The notes under the pieces were generated by a model, which did no database searches, was not told where the DNA came from, and saw nothing but the letters and a program-made list of their open reading frames with translations. Below, in pieces: positions 34,262-46,400 of a stretch of DNA of 64,000 nucleotides. Made by a program: the position numbers and the translations under genes. The DNA is from Euptelea pleiosperma (Eukaryota > Streptophyta > Magnoliopsida > Ranunculales > Eupteleaceae): NCBI GenBank assembly GCA_035048495.1, contig CM068549.1, positions 15,037,103 to 15,101,102 on the forward strand. Reading direction: 5' to 3'. How positions within the stretch are numbered: position 1 is the stretch's first letter; each line of letters starts with the position of its first letter.

Positions 34262-37200
34262 GTGAGTACTTGTGAAAGTTCTCATCTTTCTACTTCAATT
34301 CATTTATTGTTTGCTTATTGCTCTTTTAACAAGTCGACACAAATTGAGTGTTCAGAGTGTGGATTATGGATGTAGTGCTTTCTGTTCGGTAGTTTGGACT
34401 GTTTTTTATGGATAAAAGGATTGGTATTGTGTTCGGTAGTTTGGACTGGTTTTATGGATAAAAGGAATTGGTATCGTGTGATTACACAAATACTTAAATT
34501 AATGGAGAGACAAACTCAAGGCCAAAGAAAATGGGTTTTTTTTAAGATTCTGCTTAATTGGAGGAAGTTTCAACTTCGAGGGAACTTTCCCTCTCGCTTT
34601 TTTTGTATAGATCAATCAGGGTGTCCATCACCGTTGTTGAGTCATTGGGTGTAAGAATGTAAGCCATATAACAGAGTAAGTCCAACAGTTCTGTTTTAGG
34701 GAGTGCCAGCCTTTTCTCTATTGAGGAAAGCACTCATGGTGACGTGAACATTTGTTATTTCCCCTATTTTTTATTATTTTTTGGTTATTATTAGTTTGTA
34801 ACTACTGCTAAGGTTTTCAACTGGTATTCTATGAAATTGCTGATTGGACTTTGATGCATAGAACCCTCATAACATGTTTTCTTGACTAGCTTAAATATTT
34901 TACCAACTTTTATTGGCTGCAAGTTGGGAGAACAGCTGGCTTTTTTTTAATATAAGTGTATCTCTTTCTTGGTACCCTTTTCACCTGATTCATTCTGAGA
35001 TAGGCCTTACTTGTGTCCCTTTCATGGGTGGCTACGTTAATATGTTAAATCTTTAGTAGTTATATAATTTTTCTAAAGGGTACAAAAGTATTTTGCTTCT
35101 AAAGTTAATCTAGTTAATCTACTAAAAGTAGGTCCTAAAATTTCTCTTTAACAAAACTAATTATCATATTTTTAGGAAACTTTTTTTCTCCTTTGAAAAT
35201 TTTCAAAAGCTAATTACTTTCAATTCATAAGTTAGTTTGTAATGAAAATGATACTATTAGAAAGCTTTCGCCGAGATCTTTCCCTATGATATCCATTTAC
35301 TAACTATTTTTTTAACTAGAAATTGATAGTTATATTAGCTTAAAATACCTATAATATTGTTGTAAACTTAAGTTTATATAACTAATAATTTCTTTGATGA
35401 ATATAAGCTTTATTTAAGAAACCAATGGGTACAATGACAAAGGGAGGTTGAGAGGACCTGTTGGAGTTTATGTAATACACCCACGTGGGTGTCTCAAGTG
35501 GGCTGTGTCCCACTTCCCACGTGGGACCTTTTTGGGGTTTTTCACTATTCACGTGAATAGTGTTCTCTTTTGTAGGGTTTCTCCTCATCATATATATATA
35601 CAGTGTGTGAGAGAGTGAATTAACAATTCATTCTCTCCTCTTCCCACAACTTCTCTCTCTAACCCTAATCTCCTTCTCCACCTTCTGCCTCCATTACACT
35701 ATTTCCCTCTTCTATCTACAACCTTTAACTATTTGTTACAACCTTATTTACAACATGGTATCAGAGCATGGTAGCTCTATGGCATGTGTCTTTGTCCCCT
35801 AGAGACTCCATTCCGATCTAAGACGGTTTTGCGAGCATCCGGAGCCGAGGAGAACTTTTGAGGAAATCGCAGAGATCATTCCTGCGCTATCCGGGGATTA
35901 GTCCTGAGGCAAAATACCAGAGGCTTTTATTTCCTAGTTAGTTTTTTTCCTCAGCCGCATCAGAGATCCAGTTTATCTTCTTCTTAAGCTTTTCCAGTGT
36001 TTTTCCAGCCAACACGTTTTTCAAGAATTTTTGAACTTTTTTATTTTCTTGAGATCCGCACCACAGTAGGGTTTTCTACCCTAGCCGCCCCCACCAGTAT
36101 TCACCCAGGGACTGTCAGAAAGTCGCATCGCATTTTTCCAACTGCCGGATCATCAGTTTCCAAAAATCGGCCCGATTTTCAAATATTTGGGTTTTGGATT
36201 TTTGTGATATTCGCGCGACAACAGGCCCCTCTGACCTTGCCGCCCTCTTCAGCACTGCTCGTGGAACAGTTCGAAACTTGATTCGACGAATTCTGACCGT
36301 CGGAACCCTAGTTTCCAAAAATCACCCGGATCCCCCGGCTACTTTTTGGGTTTTGATTTTCTTTCAGAATCAAACCTCTGGGCCCTCCTGTCCTAGGCAC
36401 ACCACTCATTGGGCCTTTAGGGATCCTCTAGATCTCGCTTCGGTTTTCTGGGAGCCTCCGGTACACTACCTGTTATTTTTGGTGGTCCCGCTCCGATGAG
36501 TTCCCCCGATGCCACATCTGTGATTTCTGGCCCTTCCTCTGAAGATCGCCCTGTGACTCATGGCTCTTATGGAGATCACAACCCTCAGCTCTGCATCACC
36601 ACTGTGAAGCTTGATGTCACCAACTCCCTGGAATGAAAGACTTCCGCTCTCATGTACATTGGGGGCCATAGCTACAGTGAGTATCTGACATGTGCTACTC
36701 AGATTTTGAGGAGCTGGGTACGTGGGATGATTTTGAGACGGAAGACTCCGTTGTACTCGAGGAGATCGACAATGATTTAGGAGTCGATCCGACACTTTAG
36801 AAAGCTGTATTTGATTATTTTATAACATTATTTATTTATTTTCACGGGCATGTAAGCCTTTGATTGAGAGCATGTTCTTACCTCCACCTCTTCACATTTA
36901 GTTGATTGATTGAATTATTTGAATTATTTGTTTTCTACATCTAGACTTTTTTGTTTACTTAGTGGGTTTTTGAATGAACTTTAGTAGTCTAATTGACCTA
37001 ATTGGACCACTAGGGGACATTCATGGATCACCTCTGGGTTCGGGTACAAGTCGATCCATGGATTTTCGGGTCGTATCTGGGTATCCGAATTCGGGACGTG
37101 ACACCAAGAGTGTGTAGAATATGGAGAAAAGATGGTTGCCTGGAATTTGGGTTTCCGTAGAAACTTCTATGATTCGGAGTTAGACTCTATTGCATTGCTC

Positions 37201-37453
37201 TTACTTCGGGTTGGTGAGACCTCAACGCTTAATTTGGAGGAAGACATGAGAATTTGGAGGTGGAATCTTAATAGCATCTTCTCTGTTAGCTCATTCTATG
37301 AGCATTGCTCCCAGTCAGGGTAGGAATTCCCTCTAGGTTCTATTATATGGGAGGCTCCTATACCGTCAAAGGTGAAGTTCTTTTGGGTGGATAGCTAGTC
37401 GTGATAAAATTTTGACTGTAGATCACTTACTAAAGTGGGGAAATGGGTGAGGT

Positions 37454-37489
<36 letters not shown>

Positions 37490-40400
37490 AATAGGTTTGC
37501 GTTATGCATGTCTGCCTCTGAGTCCGTTGATCATGTGTTGATGCATTGTCGTTATACTTGTGAGGTGTGGCAAACCTTCTTCTATTGATTTTGTGGTTCT
37601 AGAGCATATGGGAGAACTACTGCTTGGTAGTTCGGTGATCTTTCTCTCAGAGCGAGGGCGATTTCTTTGGCATATTCTCCCATTCGCTTTGTCCTGGGCG
37701 GTTTGGAAGGAAAGGAACTCAAGGGATATTTGAAGAGAAAGAAGCTTCTGTTCCCGAGTTGATTCTGAATATCAAAGCTTTGATGTTCCTATGGTCTTCC
37801 GTTTCCCCTGAGTTTGTAGGCTGCCTTTTGACTCTTGTATTTCGATGGGATGAAATGCTAGAGGTACTCGTTCTGTAAAGTGAGTGGGATCTGCCTTCTT
37901 TTTGTATCCTTTTGGGATTCGTCCCTTTTAATGATACTTATTACCTTATAAAAAAAAAAATTAACAATGGTTTGGAACGAGGAGAAAATGAGAAAGAAGG
38001 TTTTGGGTGAGGAAAGGAGAGACGTAAGAGATTTAGAGTTTCTCAAGTCATCCCCTTCCTTTATATTGAGGGTATGACAACCTAATGGGTAGAAGGGTTG
38101 GCCCAAGCCCTACCCAATAGCAAATACGGTTCCTTTCTTTTTAAACCATAACTGACCGAACCCACTGGATACAAATACTAAACCCACCATAATTGGGTTG
38201 GATCGGGTTGGCTTACCAGTTTTAGCTGATCCATTGGTGGAGATGCTCTTTTCTTTGAGTGATAATGCATTTCTAATAATGTTATTGGTGAGTGCAAACT
38301 GAGGTTCCATCTTGTATATAATTAACTCCCATGGTGTCTGGTTCATAGATATTGTTAGATTTGTAATATTTGATCTTCTTCGTTGACACATACCATAGAA
38401 TACAAGCCACAAACTTGTGTTTACGTTTTTCAAGCATGAAGAACTACAGTGACTGGTGTTATCCTAGAGTAATAATTTCTGCATTCTTATTCAACTTTAA
38501 TGATATCAATGCAATACAGAATTCTAAACTCAGCTGATTTTATTAGCAATACTTCCCGCTATAATAGTATATTCGTAATCTGCAGTGTAGCATCCCCCAT
38601 GCATCCCATGATCACCAATATGTTCAAGTGTTTATACATTCTATTCACACCATTTGGTAAACTTGCATCTTCACGATTCGGGTTACCACTATAGTATATT
38701 ATCTAAATTATATCATTGACCATGCTTATATGGTGTGCTCTATAGCATGCAGCATTCCCAGATCTGGACAATTCCACCTCGTTCTTTGGTGTTTATGATG
38801 GTCATGGAGGTAAGCATTGGCGTGGCTGTACTTCTCTGTTATGTATGATAAATTAATGATAAGTGGATTTGGAGAGTGATTTCCTTACTCCAGTAAGGAG
38901 AAACTCAAGTTTGTATTGTGGACATGCTTTGACGAAGGGTATGTGGACCAATACAAGGTCAAGGATGGTGTTCTACTTGAGTAAGGGGATTACTTATATT
39001 GTTTCCCTTTAGATCTTTGTTATTATTTTATTTGGTTTTCTGCTAATTCTTAATCTTCCCGTGATATTTATTTTACTTTCTAAACATTGGTTCAACTTTT
39101 GGCCTTTTCGTTTTAGCTTAATTTCTGTACTCTTAAAATTGCTTATGTAGTTTGGTGATTGATCATGGAAACCTTGCACTCCACCACACACAAACATAGT
39201 GGTAAACTTTGCTTAATGTCCATAGTTTTGCAAGGCTTGCAAATTGTGTGTATTTACTGTAGTAGTCAAATGGTCGGAAATAAGTTTATTCTAGGTCCCA
39301 TGTATCCATACATTATTGTGGATAACATTCTACTTATCTATGCGTAGCACACTCATGGAAAACTGAAACAAAGAAACATGTAGAGTTGCTTGGGTATTGA
39401 AAAGCATGCCTATGGGAGAATATTACTTTTGATATACTCTTTAATTGCTTTCAAGTTTCAAACTACCCACTTGGACACAGTTAATGCCATTCCTTTGTGT
39501 TTTGCTCGAACACTTGATCTTGCAACAATAGACCATTTCTTTTTCTTTTTTTTGATAAATAGGGGATGATGCATTAGAAAGGGGCATCAAACAGGGTCGG
39601 GCCCCTTAAGGAGGTCCTCCCATCTAAAAACGAAAACATCAAAAAAACAACCTCTGAAGTCTGGCGAAATAGATGACCAAAAAAACAAGTAAGCTTTAAT
39701 TCTTAGAATTATCTTGGGGATGTCTTCTTCATTTCCTTCGAAAATGCTCCGGTTCCTCTCTTTCCAAATGGTCCACATCACCTTAAGAGGAAGTAACCGC
39801 TAGAGTAGACTGCCTCTTCCTGTGAATACCCTCATAGATATGGCTTGGGTAAAAGATTCCACTCGATCCGACATGACAAAATCGATGCCGAAAAGGGAGA
39901 AGCAGACTTGCCAAATGGAGAAAGTGAAAGGGCAATGTAGCAGTAGGTGGTCCACTGACTCCCCATCGGATTTGCACAAAGAGCACTTGTTGGGTAGTAT
40001 CATCCCTCTGTTGTTCAGGTGGTCTACCATCAAGATTTTGTCCAGAATAGCGGTCCAAAGAAGAAAGATCGCATTCGTCGGGATTGGAGCGCCCCACACG
40101 TTTGACGCTTGAAACGTACTCTTCCCCGGGCTGCTGAGATGATGGAAGGAGCTGATTGAGAAAACGCCTTTGCTCTCCCATCTCCACTTCCTCTAATCCG
40201 CCTCTAACGTGAGATTGGGTGCGTCCCCAATCCTTACCATGAGGCTTCTAAAGTTGTCTACCTCCCAATCATTCAACCTTCTCCTAAGACCCAAATTCTC
40301 TGTGGCCTCTCCATCAAAGACCACTACACACTCTTGGATCTTGGTCCCTCTGAGGTCAGAAATAAGATATAGATGCGAGAATTCTTCTTTCAAGGGTACA

Positions 40401-43400
40401 TCACCACACCACCTATCCTCCTAGAATCTGATCTTATCTCCTTTCCCTACGTTGAATTGGATCCCTTCTTATAAACGACCTTGGGTCTTCATAATGCCCT
40501 TCCAAAGATTGCACCCGTACGACTGGGTCACCTCATTCCCCGAATTCCTTTCTATAGCCTCTCCATACTTGGCATCGATAACCGACTGCCATAAACTTCC
40601 TTCCTCTTCGCTGAACCTCAATAACCATTTCCCCAAGAGGGCACAGTTCATCTTGCTAATGGAACGGAAACCCAAACCTCCCTCCAACTTCGGCTTACAT
40701 ATTCTTAGCCCACTCCACTAGGTGAAAACCTATGAGCATCCCTTTCCAGTGCCACAAGAAATCTCGCATAATCTTCTTTAGATCCTTAGCCACGCTAGAC
40801 GGAATGGAAAATAGGGATAGATAGTAAATAGGCATGCTGGAAAGGGTCATCTTAATGAGAGTCATCTTTCTACCCTTATAGAGGTTTCTCTTCTTCCAAC
40901 TTGCTAACCTTTGCCAAACTCTTTCCATCACCGGATCCCAAATGTGCTTAGCCTTATACATAGCACCCAGCGGAAGGCCAAGATAAGTAGTAGGCAAGGT
41001 TTAAAATCTCGGAATATTTCGTAATGTTTCGTACTTCGGATTTTAACAATATCGAAACGAAACATGTAAATATTCGTTTGTTTCGGTATATTTCGTATGT
41101 TTCGACTAGACAATCCGAAACATTCCAAAAAAAAAAACAAAAAAACTAGATACATATCGTACTTCACGAGATGAGAATCTACAAAAGAAAAAGTAAAAGC
41201 ACTGAATCTGAAAAGGGTTGAGAATCTTACCTAGTTGCAAGCTGCGGGCTGCTGCGACGGCAAGCCTTCAACCTCAATAATTTTGCGTCTTACTCTTATT
41301 TAAACCAAGAGTGTGTAAGATTGAGAGCAAAAGCCAAAAGGAAAGATTTGGAAAAAAAAGTGCTTAAGTGTGTGAGAGAGAAGAGGAAGAAAAGACAGAG
41401 AAGAAGAAGAGAAGAGAGAGAACGAACGGCGTCGGTGGCGCGATCTTCTCCTCCGGCAAGCGGCAATGTTAGGCGATTTTCTCCTTCGTCTTCTCTGAGT
41501 TCTCTCCACTTCAATGGCAGCCATAAACCTTGAAAAAGGTCGGTGCTCTTTACCTTTTAGTTTAGGTTTAAGAAAAAAAAAATTAAGGTAGTATAGAACT
41601 ACCATTTTAAGTTGGGTTGGGCTCCTTGACAGCCCGAAAATGACAGGATCCGATCGTATGGATGTTTGGCTAATCCCTAGGTGGACCTACTAACCAAAAA
41701 TCAGCTTGATTAGTGATTTCTATGTGTTGGATCTTTGTACCTCAAATACTGCTCAAATTCCGACAGTTGAGATCAACCCATGAAAATAAGTCCAATCCAA
41801 TGCCTAGAAATACCCTAATCATGCTGATTTTTGGTTTGTAGGTCCACCTATGGATTGGCCAAACATCCATATAGTCAGAGTGCCACGTGGCTCCATATTG
41901 TGTGCTGTAACGGATCCTGTCATTTTAGGGCTGTCAATGGAGCCCGAGCCTTTTAAGTTAGGGTCGGGTTCTGGTGACCCCCATTTTTTACCAACATTTT
42001 TGACACCCACTTTGGTATACCCTCATAGAAGATGAATCAATGGCTGACTTTTGGTGAAGATGATCTCTAAGGTGAGATCATCCTCACAAAAATTCAAATC
42101 ATTATGATATTCATAGACTGGTTTAGAAGTTGAAGAATTATGGACCGTCGATTTTTACCATATAACTTGAAAACCACATTTGACGGGGTTAGAAATTTCG
42201 GAATGGGCTGGTTTTTTGTTGGGGTTGTCTATATGGTGAGGAGATCATCCTCACAAAAATTCAAATCATTTTGATATTCATAGACCGGTTTGGAAGTTGT
42301 AGAATTATGGATCATCGATTTTTACCGTGTAACTTGAAAACCACATTTGACGGGGTTATAGTCACATCCCCCTAAATGCTGCAGCATCCCCTTATTATAG
42401 GACAATGATTAGTACTATTCAGAAGAGTGGCACGGGTGTACGGCCACCAACCCCGTACGAGATAGCAGGCCCTTACTTGGATAAAGAGGTTGTTGAGCTC
42501 AAGCAATATATTGATGGCTTTAAGAAAAATGGATGACACATGGTGTAACTCTCATGTGTGTTGGTTGGATAGGGCCAACTAGATTGAGCATCATCAACTT
42601 TCTAGTGTACTGTAATGGGAAAACCATTTTTCTTAAGTTAGTTGATGCATCTGAACACATACAAATTGCAGATTATCTTCACGCTAATGCAAGGTTGCAT
42701 AGATGAGATTGGAGAAGAATTTTTTATATAGATTGTGACGGACAATGGATCTGCTTTCAAGAAAGCAGGCAAAATGGTTGAGTTGAGTAGACGGCACTGT
42801 TGTTGGACGCCATGTGTTGCACATTGCATTAATCTCATGCTAGAAGAAATGGGAGAAAAGAAATCAGTAAACAAAATAATTACTGATGCTCGAAAGGTTA
42901 CAAATTATATTTACAACCATAATTGGGTTCTAGTATTGATGATGAAGCATACTGAGGGAAACTTGGTGCGTCTTGGACCGACACGTTTCGCCACAAACTT
43001 CATATTACACGTTTTTTGTAGTAGAGCAAGCAACGGGGGTTCAAGCAGGGACAAGTAAGGGAGGGCAAGTAAAGATGTTGATGATGAAGAAGAGTTTGAG
43101 TGGTTGATGAGAACTCCAAGTTCTAAGGCTGGAGATGATGACGATGGTGACGATGATGACGATAGTGATGGTGATGGTGGTGGTGACCACATTGGGAGTG
43201 GTGGTGGCCATCACTCATAGTCACAAAGAGGATTGCCTCCATTTACAGAGGAAAGATACTTCGATCATGCCACTTAAGATCCTAATCATGGCTCTCGACC
43301 TCCTCTTGGTGAAAGAACTTATATGCGACGGTCACATCGAAACCAAAAAGACACGAGACGGGAGCAATGTATTGATGACTCGACTGCACACGGCATGAAT

Positions 43401-46400
43401 GCAATTGTGCAAAGCATTGGGATGATTAATATGGGATTATCTGACATGGGATTTACCAGATATGGTGCTCAGCCTAGTTATGTTTCATCGTCTCATGGAT
43501 CGTACGATGCTGGATATGGATCAGGATACGACTCTTCATATGATGCTCAATCCATGTCATCCTTGAGTTATGGATATTACCAGGGGGCGAGTTCATATTA
43601 GCCATATGGTTATCAACCGACACAGCCGCAACCACAACAAATGGTTCAAATTCATATACTCCATACTTGTAATGCTCAGCAATACCAAGAATTTATGCAG
43701 CGATAACGATGTGGTATCGAGATCATATGAGCTGGATAGAATATTGTGATTACATTCAACGAACATACCACATGCCTTTCGGAAACCCAGAGGATGACCC
43801 TAGTTACTTTGAACGCCCACGCAAGTCCACTTTTTATTGACATATACTTCTTGTTACTTCAATATAACTCAAGTGCTCTTAATGTATTTAGTGACTTTGA
43901 ATGCATGGTCTTGTTTATGTGTATATATGTGCATATCCATACTTTGGTTATATACTAAGAGTCTAAGCCCCATATAGTACATGTTAGCATCCATTCAACC
44001 CATCGTTGACACCGATTCGTACTTTAATTAATCAGAAGGGTAAAATTAATGTCTTAAATTTATTTTAATCAATCACAACCATTAAAATAATATTTGCTTA
44101 AAGCCAGATGCCACTAAATAAAAATAATTTAAATAATGTGTTATTACATTTTCTTAAAAATGTTGAATGAATTTGATTGTTATTTTATCATAACAAATTA
44201 TAGTAAATAATATGATCAGGTTCAAGAGTTCTTTAACACCCATAATCTATTTCACATCGTCGAACCATCTCATGTGAGCAACGATAGCAATAGAAGCTAT
44301 AGTATCATTGTAGTAGACAATTTCTCCATCATCTCTTTGACTTTGATCTACACATAAAGTTTAGACAAATTATAAAAAAATCAGTAGCTTATAGAATAAT
44401 TCAATCATTCATTAAATAAAAATAAAAAAAATCAATTTCTCGATGCGTATGGGTAAGAAAAAAATATAATTTCTTTATAATATATGATTTTAAAAATCAT
44501 TTAATTGCTTCAAACATCATTTTTAAGCTTATTTATGCATTAAATGCATGAATTTTAGAATGTTTCGCAAATATTTCGTAAAGTTTCGGAATGTTTTACA
44601 ATGTTTCGGTAATGTTTTGTAAAATTTCGGAAAATTTCGCCCGTTTCGCCCATTTTTCAAAAGTTCGTGACTGTTTCTTTTCGTTTCATTTTTCCAGTTA
44701 AACGAAACATTCCTTCGAAACGAAATTTTAAACCTTGGTAGTAGGAAGACTTCCAACCTTGCATCCCAAACTCCTGGCCAAGTCCCTCATCCTAGTCACC
44801 TTGCCAGCCCCGAAAACCTCGCTCTTAGCCAGGTTAATTCTCAAACGAGACGCCGCCTCAAAGCATCTCAAGACGCAACGAATGTACCTCAACTGACAAT
44901 CAGAGGTCTAAGAGAAAATAATCGTGTCGTCAGCGAACTGTAAATGGGTTATCTCTGGTCCGTGGCTACTTGGACGAAAATCTTCAATCATACCCCCTCC
45001 CGTAGCTCTACTAATCATTCTGCTCAACACCTCGGATACAAACTCGGATCCGTTCACCAGAACCGAGCTGCTAAAATATCTAGTCGAGGCCCCGTTCACC
45101 AGAACCGAGAAAGAAACTGATTATATACAAACTCGGATCCACTTCCTCCACCTCCAACCAAACCCCACCCTATCAAGCAGATAATCAAGAAACTTCTAGC
45201 TTACATGATCATAAGCCTTTTCCATGTCAATTTTGCATACAATGCCCTCCTTTGCCTCTCTCATCTGGAATCTATACATTCATTTGCGACTAACACTCCG
45301 TCTAAGATTTGCATTCCTCTCACGAAGGCGCCTTGTGAAAGGGAGATCGACCCCATCACCTCCTTCTTCAATGTTGCAAAGGTTGAACCCCCTGAGAGTA
45401 CTATCACTTGTAGTCAATTTTTTACCAGTGGGAACTTTGATGCACTTGACATTAGAATAATCAAGTGCATTACAATCCCCATTTGATGACAACTAAATGT
45501 CTTTACCAAGAGAAGATTTTGAGGTAGCTTTTTCATGACTTCCATGTGACGGTCTATGGGTGTTGCAAGAACCTACTTTCAATACTTATAGTATAGGTAG
45601 TCTCGCTGTACTTGTGATTTCATGATAAATAAGTTTCCAACTGATGTCGATGGCTTAATATGTCCCCAATTTTCATTTATATATCTTTTGGATTGTAATG
45701 GGCAGTTAATGTTGATAACTTGATATGCTCAAGAGCTAGCAAGTTCGCGAAATTTACGATTTTTTGGAATAACATCTAATATGGCCATATTATACAGAGA
45801 TACGGAAAATATGCCTATTTTTAACTCAATGTTTAAAACGGATATTGTACACGTTTTCTTATATAAACGTTAAAAAGTTCAGCAAATATAAAAATGAAAA
45901 GAAAAAGATAAAGCTCAAATTCCTGTCAACCTTTACTCGCACCTTCCCCGTCATCTACTCTCCCCACACTTGCTCTCCTTACAAGAGGACAAAACACAGT
46001 TTTTGAAATGCCCGAAATCAAAGATATAGCTCAAGAATTGAACAGTCAAACTCCAAAAAAGGAAAAACAAATAGAGAAACAAAAGAACAGAAAAATTTAG
46101 ATGAATTCGAACATGCATTGGATCTGACCATGTTGACTGCTTGCGAGGTTCTGGTGATCCAAGAAACAAAAGATCTAAAGATAAAGCCCTTTTGGTGATC
46201 ACTCCATTAGTCTTATGAGGTGAGATTCATGAAGAGATAAAGCCTTGGTTTTTCTTTTCTTTTCTGCAAATGAAGACTGAAGAGAGTTGTTTGTATACTT
46301 AACTCTTCTATTCCTTTTGGTGGTTGAAATATATACTGGATTCTGCCACATATCCTTTCACACGTCGACATCATTACCACGAAGTAACGGTCTGGGCCTC

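Larger units (their letters stand above)
35459..36699 (+). mobile_element. Ty1/copia 5' LTR, leader and gag start (Copia-4), truncated
   Basis: LTR 35,459-35,755 starts TGTTGGAGTTTATG and ends TTTACAACA, followed directly by the primer site TGGTATCAGAGC (initiator tRNA-Met type). The leader is about 740 bases. The gag start (ATG at 36,496, [14 protein letters not shown]) matches Copia-5 but carries a stop in place of the Trp of LEWK (TGGAATGAAAG). Copia text stops at about 36,699 where a gypsy LTR end begins. Confidence 0.88.
40995..44737 (+). mobile_element. hAT transposon, 3.74 kb, exact 8-bp target duplication
   Basis: The ends are CAAGGTTTAAAAT and ATTTTAAACCTTG, perfect 13-bp inverted repeats. 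Flanked exactly by GTAGTAGG (40,987-40,994 and 44,738-44,745). Behind each end lies a cluster of TTTCG/CGAAA words (about 41,010-41,115 and 44,565-44,725), likely transposase-binding subterminal repeats. Inside is a decayed hAT transposase on the plus strand. It carries a foldback (41,620-41,940) and a duplicated block (42,060-42,360). It is inserted in LINE-2, itself in PP2C intron 2. Confidence 0.93.
39540..45370 (-). pseudogene. L1-type LINE (LINE-2), 5'-truncated and split by a hAT element
   Basis: Two segments on the minus strand, 45,370-44,738 and 40,994-39,540, read on from each other once the hAT element at 40,995-44,737 is ignored. The first has [19 protein letters not shown] RT text near 45,300 and the RT box FADDTIIFS near 44,930. 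The second has [19 protein letters not shown] (about 40,985), [50 protein letters not shown] (about 39,930) and [16 protein letters not shown] (about 39,780). A T-rich block at 39,540-39,557 is its poly(A) tail in complement. Frameshifts break it throughout. Upstream of about 45,370 the match ends, so the endonuclease is missing. Confidence 0.85.

Noticed and set aside
34262..34375. Read-through of exon 1 into [12 protein letters not shown] as a longer exon
   Set aside because: The GTGAGT donor at 34,262 and the family continuation HAAFPDLDN in exon 2 show that this is intron.
36466..36795. 109-codon minus-strand frame in intron 1 (and the similar 87-codon frame at 47,120-47,383)
   Set aside because: Both are antisense shadows of copia gag; the shared frame only reflects that the two elements are copies of one family.
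37132..37323. 63-codon frame considered as an extra PP2C exon
   Set aside because: The peptide is LINE C-terminal text and PP2C exon 1 joins directly to exon 2 in frame without it.
42911..43192. Ser/Pro-rich minus-strand frame
   Set aside because: Antisense shadow of the acidic tail-encoding part of the hAT transposase.
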